From CAMAVH01 sp035714115 (GTDB lineage: Bacteria > Pseudomonadota > Alphaproteobacteria > SMXQ01), in NCBI GenBank assembly GCA_035714115.1, contig DASTMO010000014.1, positions 1 to 12,120 of the forward strand: 12,120 nt of DNA, written 5' to 3'. The position numbers and the translations under genes are program-made. Shown in pieces: positions 7,802 through 12,120 of this stretch. The notes below the pieces were generated by a model. It was not told the DNA's origin. It saw nothing but the letters and a program-made list of their open reading frames with translations, and did not search any database. Numbering within the stretch: position 1 is the first letter of the stretch; the number at the start of each line of letters is the position of its first letter.

Positions 7802-8800
7802 ATGAACCGCATCTTTTCGGGCGTCCAGCCCACGGGCAACCTGCATCTCGGCAATTACCTGGGCGCGATCCGCAACTGGGTGAAGCTGCAAAAGGACTAC
7901 GAATGCATCTTCTGCATCGTCGACCTGCACGCCCTGACCCTGCCGCAGAACCCGGACGAGCTGCGCAAGCACACGCGCGAAGTGACCGCGGCCTATATCG
8001 CCGCCGGCATCGACCCGGAGGCCTGCACGATCTTCAATCAGTCGACCGTGCCCGGCCATTCCGAGCTCGCCTGGCTGCTCGGCACCCTGACACCGCTCGG
8101 CTGGCTCAACCGCATGACCCAGTTCAAGGAGAAGGCGGGCAAGCAGAAGGACAATGCCGGTCTCGGTCTCTACGCCTATCCGGTGCTGATGGCCGCCGAC
8201 ATCCTGCTCTATAAGGCGACCCATGTGCCGGTTGGCGAAGACCAGAAGCAGCATCTGGAGCTGGCGCGCGACATCGCCGGCGCCTTCAATCGCCGTTTCG
8301 AGCGCGAATATTTTCCGCTGCCCGAGCCGCAGATCCTTGGCGAAGCGACGCGCGTCATGAGCTTGCGCGACGGCACGAAGAAGATGAGCAAGTCCGACGA
8401 GTCGGATTATTCGCGCCTCAACATGACCGATGATGCCGACACCATCGCCCAGAAGGTGCGCAAGGCGCGCACCGATCCGGAGCCGCTGCCCTCCGCCGTC
8501 GAAGGGCTCGAAGGGCGCGCCGAAGCCGACAATCTCGTCACTATCTTCGCCACTTTGGCGGGCAAGAGCCGCGCCGAGGTGCTGAACGAGTTCGGCGGCA
8601 AGATGTTCTCCGAGTTCAAGGGCGCGCTGGTCGATCTGGCCGTGTCCGTCCTCGGCCCGATCGGTGACGAGATGCGCCGCCTGACCGCCGACACCTCCTA
8701 TGTCGACGCCGTTCTCAAGCGCGGCGCCGAGCGCGCTGGCGAAATCGGCGCGCGCCATATGAACGAGGTGAAGGACATCATGGGCCTGCTGCGGCCCTGA
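7802..8800 (+). CDS. trpS: Tryptophanyl-tRNA synthetase
   Basis: A cytosolic class I aminoacyl-tRNA synthetase that charges tRNA-Trp with tryptophan using ATP. The 332 aa are the normal bacterial TrpRS length. The N terminus has SGVQPTGNLHLGNYLGA (6-22), where TGNLHLGN is the TrpRS form of the HIGH motif. KMSKS lies at 194-198, inside DGTKKMSKSDES. The stretch PVGEDQKQHLELARDIA, typical of TrpRS, precedes it. The C-terminal helical anticodon-binding region is complete, ending in MGLLRP. The start at 7802 places the HIGH region at the usual distance from the N terminus. A promoter lies in the 72-base gap after the acetyltransferase, and a weak terminator-like hairpin covers the last codons, so the gene may be monocistronic. 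Confidence 0.98.
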   Translation: MNRIFSGVQPTGNLHLGNYLGAIRNWVKLQKDYECIFCIVDLHALTLPQNPDELRKHTREVTAAYIAAGIDPEACTIFNQSTVPGHSELAWLLGTLTPLGWLNRMTQFKEKAGKQKDNAGLGLYAYPVLMAADILLYKATHVPVGEDQKQHLELARDIAGAFNRRFEREYFPLPEPQILGEATRVMSLRDGTKKMSKSDESDYSRLNMTDDADTIAQKVRKARTDPEPLPSAVEGLEGRAEADNLVTIFATLAGKSRAEVLNEFGGKMFSEFKGALVDLAVSVLGPIGDEMRRLTADTSYVDAVLKRGAERAGEIGARHMNEVKDIMGLLRP

Positions 8801-8807
8801 TTTTCTT
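8782..8807 (+). terminator. Weak intrinsic terminator at the end of trpS
   Basis: GGGCC (8782-8786) pairs with GGCCC (8793-8797) around a 6-base loop. The stop codon and then TTTTCTT follow. The stem is short, but all its pairs are G-C and the T-rich tract is correctly placed. It overlaps the last trpS codons. Confidence 0.42.
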
Positions 8808-8831
8808 CGTCCGATCCTCGATTTTTGAACG

Positions 8832-8845
8832 ACGATCCGGATCGT
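8832..8845. promoter_or_regulatory. Perfect 14-bp palindrome, candidate operator for the TauE operon
   Basis: ACGATCCGGATCGT is its own reverse complement. It lies 6 bases before a -10-like TATAGT (8852-8857) and just after TTGAAC (8825-8830). The spacing of those two boxes (21 bases) is too long for a normal promoter, so the true -35 may be weak and overlap the palindrome. A dimeric regulator bound here would overlap the RNA polymerase site. No regulator family is assigned. Confidence 0.4.
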
Positions 8846-8928
8846 GGCGCGTATAGTCGCCTGATCGCGCGTTGAGCAAACCTCAAGATTCCGCCGCCTA
8901 TTTTTGGCGAGCGGAGCGGATCAGGCCT

Positions 8929-9843
8929 ATGGACATCTATCTGCCGATCGCCGAGATCTCGGAGAACGTCTTCGTTCTCCTGCTGCTCGGCGGCGGCGTT
9001 GGGTTCCTCTCGGGCCTGTTCGGCGTCGGCGGCGGCTTCCTCACCACGCCCTTGCTCATTTTCATCGGCATTCCCCCGGCCGTCGCGGTCGCCACCGGCG
9101 CGAACCAGACGCTGGCGGCGTCGGTCTCAGGCACCATCGCCCATTGGCGGCGCGGCAATGTCGATTTCAAGATGGGCGGCATCCTGGTGGCCGGCGGCAT
9201 CGTCGGCTCGGTGTTCGGCGTCTGGCTGTTCGGCCTGTTGCGCAAGCTCGGCCAGCTCGAACTGGCGATCTCTTTCACCTACGTGATCCTGCTCGGCAGC
9301 CTCGGGCCGCTGATGATCGTCGAGAGCTGGCGCGCCATGCGCCGCAAAGGCGCGATCGGCCTGCCGCAACGCAAGCTGCATCAGCACACCTGGCTGCATG
9401 GCCTGCCGTGGAAGCTGCGCTTTCCGAAATCGCGCCTCTATGTCAGCGCGCTTTTGCCGCTCGGCCTCGGCGCGGCGGTCGGCATCCTCTCGGCCATCAT
9501 GGGCGTCGGCGGCGGCTTCATCATGGTGCCGGCGATGATCTATCTCATCGGCATGCCGACGCTCGTCGTCATCGGCACCTCGCTGTTCCAGATCATCTTC
9601 GTGACCGCTAACGTCACCTTTCTGCAGGCGGCGCAAAACCAGACGGTCGATGTGCTGCTGGCCTTGATCCTGCTCGCCGGCGCGGTGGTCGGCGCGGAAT
9701 TCGGTACGCGCTTTTCGGCGCGCCTGCGCGGCGAGCAGCTGCGCGCGCTCCTCGGCATCATCATTCTGGCGGTCGGCGTGAAGATGCTGGTCGATCTCTT
9801 CCTGCCGCCCTACGACCTCTACAGCCTGGCTTTCGCGCCATGA
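8929..9843 (+). CDS. TauE/SafE-family sulfite or sulfoacetate exporter-like permease
   Basis: A 304-aa inner-membrane protein of the TauE/SafE (formerly DUF81) family, whose named members export sulfite or other sulfur-containing anions. About eight membrane segments fall in two homologous halves, each with the same motif: GVGGGF at 32-37 and again at 192-197. A basic, His-containing loop (about 135-173) separates the halves. I chose the ATG at 8929 over the in-frame TTG at 8872. The protein then begins MDIYLPIAEISENVF, a normal family N terminus, and GGAG/CGGA lies 8-12 bases upstream. The 19 extra residues from TTG are polar and unlike the family. The stop codon overlaps the ATG of the next gene (ATGA), so translation is probably coupled. 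The substrate is not shown by the sequence; sulfur anion export is a family-level guess. Confidence 0.9.
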   Translation: MDIYLPIAEISENVFVLLLLGGGVGFLSGLFGVGGGFLTTPLLIFIGIPPAVAVATGANQTLAASVSGTIAHWRRGNVDFKMGGILVAGGIVGSVFGVWLFGLLRKLGQLELAISFTYVILLGSLGPLMIVESWRAMRRKGAIGLPQRKLHQHTWLHGLPWKLRFPKSRLYVSALLPLGLGAAVGILSAIMGVGGGFIMVPAMIYLIGMPTLVVIGTSLFQIIFVTANVTFLQAAQNQTVDVLLALILLAGAVVGAEFGTRFSARLRGEQLRALLGIIILAVGVKMLVDLFLPPYDLYSLAFAP

Positions 9844-10601
9844 GCAAGTTGCGGCATAGGGCCTTCGGCCTGCTGGCGCTGCTGGCCGTTGTCTTGGCCG
9901 GCGGGCAGGCGCGCGCCCAAGCGCTGGTCGCCGATCTGTCGGACCATTTCATCGCCATCACCACCGGCTTCATCGGCACGGACGTGCTGCTGTTCGGCGC
10001 CATCGAAGGCGAAGGCGACGTGATCGTCGTGCTGCGTGGGCCGTCGGGCAAGGAACTGGTGCGGCGCAAGAGCCGTATCGCCGGCATCTTCATCAACGAC
10101 AAGGATATGACCTTCGTCAATGTGCCGAGCTTCTACAGCGTGTCGTCGAACCGGCCGCTGAACGAAATCCTCGCTCCGGCGGCGCGCCTGCGCCACGAGA
10201 TCGGCTTCGACACGTTGCGGCTCGCGCCCGAAAAGCCCGCCGAAATGGCCAATCCTGCAATGGTCGAGGAGTTCCGCGCGGCGCTGATCCGCAACAAGAA
10301 GAACGCCGAGCTTTATCTCGAAGACCCCGGCAAGGTGAACTTTCTCGGCAGCCGGCTGTTCCGCACACGCGTCTACTTCCCGTCCAATCTCGCGACCGGC
10401 AGCTACACGGCGGACGTCTATCTCGTGCGCGACGGCGCGGTGGTGAGCGCGCAATCGACCCCGCTGTTCGTCAGCAAGGTCGGCTTCAGCGCCGAGATTT
10501 ACGACTTCGCCTATCAATGGCCCATGGCCTATGGCGTCATCGCCGTGCTGCTGGCGCTGCTCGCCGGCTGGGCTGCCGCCCTCGTCTTCCGCCGCACCTG
10601 A
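9840..10601 (+). CDS. Alph_Pro_TM (TIGR02186) family membrane-anchored protein, function unknown
   Basis: A 253-aa protein I recognise as the alphaproteobacterial putative transmembrane family (TIGR02186/Alph_Pro_TM), whose role is unknown. Residues 1-26 form a signal peptide: basic start, hydrophobic core, then ARA before a likely cleavage at 26/27. Residues 27-228 are rich in beta-strand-type sequence (DVLLFGAIEG, DVIVVLRGPSG) and should lie in the periplasm. A single membrane helix follows (about 231-250) and the chain ends FRRT, so the C terminus is cytoplasmic. There are no cysteines or evident catalytic motifs. It overlaps the permease gene by four bases with no Shine-Dalgarno sequence of its own. 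As I recall, this family often accompanies TauE-type permeases, so it may be a periplasmic partner or substrate-binding subunit. That is inference. Confidence 0.85.
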   Translation: MSKLRHRAFGLLALLAVVLAGGQARAQALVADLSDHFIAITTGFIGTDVLLFGAIEGEGDVIVVLRGPSGKELVRRKSRIAGIFINDKDMTFVNVPSFYSVSSNRPLNEILAPAARLRHEIGFDTLRLAPEKPAEMANPAMVEEFRAALIRNKKNAELYLEDPGKVNFLGSRLFRTRVYFPSNLATGSYTADVYLVRDGAVVSAQSTPLFVSKVGFSAEIYDFAYQWPMAYGVIAVLLALLAGWAAALVFRRT

Positions 10602-10629
10602 TGTTCCCCCCTCAGATGGAGATGCGCTC

Positions 10630-11145
10630 ATGACCGATGACAGCACTGGCGCAATGCCCGCGCCGTCCGCGCCCGCGGCCACGATCGAACGCGTCTTCCT
10701 CGTCGTCGTCGACAAGAGCGAGGAGCATAAGGTGGCGCTGCGTTACGCCGCCCTGCGCGCCAAGCGCACCGGCGGCCGGGTCGCGCTGCTTTACGTGATC
10801 GCGCCGACCGACTTTCAGGCCTTCGGTTCGGTCGAGAGCCTGATGCGCGAGGAGCAGCGCCAGGAGGCCGAGACCGTTTTGCAGGGCTTGTCCGCCGAGG
10901 TGCAGGGCATCTGCGGCAAGACCCCGGTCTTCCATATCCGCGAAGGCAATGTCGCCGACGAGCTCTTGGCTTTGATCGACGAGGACAAGGGCATTTCGGT
11001 CCTTGTTCTCGCCTCCGCCGCGCGCGGCAAGAACGCCGGCCCGCTCATCACCGCCCTCGCCGGCAAGATGTGGACCAAGCTTCATATCCCGATGACGATC
11101 GTTCCCGGCGATCTCGATACCGAGGCGCTCGACCGCCTAGCCTGA
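10630..11145 (+). CDS. Universal stress protein (Usp) family protein
   Basis: A single Usp domain in 171 aa, probably cytosolic. After a Pro/Ala-rich N terminus of about 17 aa, the first strand ends in VVVD (25-28) and is followed by a long helix (YAALRAKRTGG). The second strand is VALLYVIAP. The last strand and loop are VLVLASAARGKNAGP, and the chain closes with IPMTIVPGDL. The classic ATP-binding pattern G-2x-G-9x-G-S/T is altered: Ala at the first Gly (130), 11 residues between Gly133 and Gly145, and Lys146 instead of Ser/Thr. It may therefore not bind ATP in the usual way. The ATG at 10630 has GGAG eight bases upstream (10618-10621). A longer in-frame start at 10531 would overlap the previous gene and is not needed. 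It is the last gene before a strong terminator and is probably co-transcribed with the two membrane genes. Confidence 0.9.
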   Translation: MTDDSTGAMPAPSAPAATIERVFLVVVDKSEEHKVALRYAALRAKRTGGRVALLYVIAPTDFQAFGSVESLMREEQRQEAETVLQGLSAEVQGICGKTPVFHIREGNVADELLALIDEDKGISVLVLASAARGKNAGPLITALAGKMWTKLHIPMTIVPGDLDTEALDRLA

Positions 11146-11190
11146 ATTGCCCGCCGAGCCGCGACGGCGCTACGGAACCGCTCACCCCGC

Positions 11191-11226
11191 CGCCCGTTCC
11201 TTCCCTGGAACGGGCGAAACTTTTTT
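11191..11226 (+). terminator. Intrinsic terminator after the universal stress protein gene
   Basis: Bases 11191-11200 pair perfectly with 11207-11216 (10 bp, mostly GC) around the loop TTCCCT, followed by AAAC and six T's (11221-11226). It ends the TauE/Alph_Pro_TM/Usp transcript 45 bases after the last stop codon. Confidence 0.75.
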
Positions 11227-11449
11227 GTGAGGCGGTTATTTGTAAGCGTTGCTTACCTAGGCCTGTGGAAAAACCCAGCCCCATTCCGCCAACGATATCC
11301 TTGTCTTAGCCCGTTCATGCACAGGCTTTGTGCGTTAACCATATGGAATTGTTAGGGAAAATTATGTTGATTTTGATCCTTTGCCCAACCATTTGTTAAC
11401 GGCTTTTTAAGACCTCATTCCTGCCACCACGACGGTTGACCCCTCCGCG
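11227..11449. other. AT-rich intergenic region before nifU with inverted repeats
   Basis: This gap is clearly richer in A and T than its surroundings and has no plausible gene. It holds GTAAGC-GTT-GCTTAC (11242-11256), a DnaA-box-like TGTGGAAAA (TTTTCCACA on the minus strand, one mismatch from TTATCCACA), and the inverted pair GCACA/TGTGC about the loop GGCTT (near 11320-11334). An exact TTAA-N7-TTAA motif lies at 11396-11410. It probably carries the nifU promoter, but I cannot fix a convincing -35/-10 pair. Too few DnaA boxes are present to call an origin. Confidence 0.5.
11396..11410. promoter_or_regulatory. Candidate CtrA-binding site upstream of nifU
   Basis: TTAA, CGGCTTT, TTAA is an exact match to the CtrA consensus TTAA-N7-TTAA, ending 39 bases before the nifU ATG. 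A half site (TTAA at 11335-11338) lies 60 bases further upstream. The sequence after the box is GC-rich without a clear -10, so the site could activate a weak promoter or repress one lying upstream. Confidence 0.45.
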
Positions 11450-12004
11450 ATGTTCATCCAGACCGAGCAGACACCCAATCCGGCGACCCTGAAGTTTCTT
11501 CCGGGCCGCGATGTGATGGCCTCGGGCAATACCGCCGACTTCCACAACGCCGAAGATGCCGCCCGCTCGCCGCTGGCCAGCGCGCTCTTCGCCGTGGACG
11601 GCGTGCGCGGGGTGTTTTTCGGCGGCGACTTCGTCACCGTCACCAAGGCCGAGGACCGCGACTGGCAGTTTCTCAAGCCGTCGATCCTCGCCGCTATCAT
11701 GGAACATTTCACGGCCGGCCAGCCGGCCGTGACTGACGCCGCTTCGCCCGCCGCCGACGTCTCGGCGGACGACGGCGAGATCGTCACGCAGATCAAAGAA
11801 CTTCTGGCCACCCGCGTCCGTCCAGCGGTGGCTCAGGACGGGGGCGACATCACCTTCCAGTCGTTCGAAGACGGTGTCGTCACCTTGCATCTTCAGGGGT
11901 CGTGCTCGGGTTGCCCGAGCTCGACGGCCACCCTGAAGCAGGGGATCGAGAACCTCCTCCGGCACTACATCCCCGAAGTACGGGAGGTGAGGGCGGCCCA
12001 GTAG
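11450..12004 (+). CDS. NifU-type Fe-S cluster carrier (Nfu_N plus NifU C-terminal domain)
   Basis: A 184-aa cytosolic protein thought to hold and pass on iron-sulfur clusters. It has the two domains of alphaproteobacterial and mitochondrial NFU1-type proteins. The Nfu_N domain (about 1-88) starts MFIQTEQTPNPATLKF. The NifU-like domain (about 108-180) contains TRVRPAVAQDGGDI and the cluster-binding motif C152-S-G-C155-P, with both cysteines present. An Ala/Asp-rich linker (about 93-107) joins them. The length is normal for the type. It differs from E. coli NfuA, whose N-terminal domain is of another family. The ATG at 11450 has no Shine-Dalgarno sequence but gives the standard N terminus. It stands alone after a terminator and may be controlled through the upstream TTAA-N7-TTAA box. 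The position after usp matches a gene order I recall from rhizobia. Confidence 0.95.
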   Translation: MFIQTEQTPNPATLKFLPGRDVMASGNTADFHNAEDAARSPLASALFAVDGVRGVFFGGDFVTVTKAEDRDWQFLKPSILAAIMEHFTAGQPAVTDAASPAADVSADDGEIVTQIKELLATRVRPAVAQDGGDITFQSFEDGVVTLHLQGSCSGCPSSTATLKQGIENLLRHYIPEVREVRAAQ

Positions 12005-12019
12005 CACGGGCCGTTCAGC

Positions 12020-12051
12020 CGCCAAGCGCTCCATTGGGGGAACGCTCGGCG
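12020..12051. other. Hairpin after nifU, possible terminator
   Basis: CGCCAAGCG (12020-12028) pairs with CGCTCGGCG (12043-12051) with one mismatch and a 14-base loop that can pair further inside. No T-run follows on the plus strand, so it is not a standard intrinsic terminator. It may still separate nifU from the next gene. Confidence 0.3.
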
Positions 12052-12111
12052 TGCGCCTTCCGCGACCGACCGCGTAACGAATTAAAAAAACGGGGGAGGG
12101 AGCGCGAGACT

Positions 12112-12120
12112 ATGAAAGGA
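12112..12120 (+). CDS. Start of a further gene, cut by the window edge
   Basis: ATG AAA GGA at the very end of the window is preceded by a purine-rich GGGGGAGGG (12092-12100), a strong if somewhat distant Shine-Dalgarno sequence (GGAGG 12 bases before ATG). An A-rich stretch (12082-12090) before that could belong to a promoter or leader. Only three codons are visible, so neither the frame nor the product can be confirmed. Confidence 0.4.

Noticed and set aside
8872..8928. Upstream TTG start for the TauE-type permease
   Set aside because: The extra 19 residues are polar and unlike the family N terminus. The ATG at 8929 has a better ribosome-binding context and gives the expected start of the first membrane segment.
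10531..10629. Upstream start for the universal stress protein
   Set aside because: It would overlap the previous gene by about 70 bases, while the ATG at 10630 has GGAG at ideal spacing.
11227..11449. Replication origin
   Set aside because: Only one near-match DnaA box is seen, there is no array of boxes or AT 13-mers, and the usual oriC neighbours (dnaA, hemE, parAB, rsmG) are absent.

Overview
This window looks like the core chromosome of a GC-rich alphaproteobacterium. The reasons are strong GC bias at third codon positions, an Alph_Pro_TM (TIGR02186-type) protein next to a TauE-type permease, a two-domain Nfu-type NifU protein, and the gene order glnD, murJ, trpS, usp, nifU, which I recall as typical of rhizobia and relatives. 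I see no insertion sequence, phage gene, CRISPR array or strong composition shift, so I read it as housekeeping DNA with a few accessory genes inserted into a conserved order.

Layout. Bases 1-48 hold the 5' half of a tRNA-like gene on the minus strand with an irregular anticodon arm. A short-chain dehydrogenase (177-998, minus) follows. It is divergent from a long plus-strand run that starts with glnD (1169-3997), the PII uridylyl-transferase and nitrogen sensor. Next come a CNNM/CBS membrane protein (4081-5385), the lipid II flippase murJ (5407-7011), a GNAT acetyltransferase (7016-7729) and tryptophanyl-tRNA synthetase trpS (7802-8800, with its own promoter).

Bases 8929-11145 form a compact probable operon: a TauE/SafE permease, an Alph_Pro_TM membrane-anchored protein joined to it by an ATGA overlap, and a universal stress protein with a good ribosome-binding site. 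It ends in a strong intrinsic terminator (11191-11226). After an AT-rich gap of about 220 bases comes the NifU-type Fe-S protein (11450-12004), then the first codons of another gene at the window edge.

Most notable signals. Two exact TTAA-N7-TTAA motifs, the consensus for the cell-cycle regulator CtrA, both lie between genes: one about 60 bases before glnD, the other about 40 bases before nifU. A perfect 14-bp palindrome sits in the promoter region of the TauE operon. That operon is the best candidate for a poorly described system, though its parts belong to known families. Nothing here is clearly a novel defence, mobile or RNA system.
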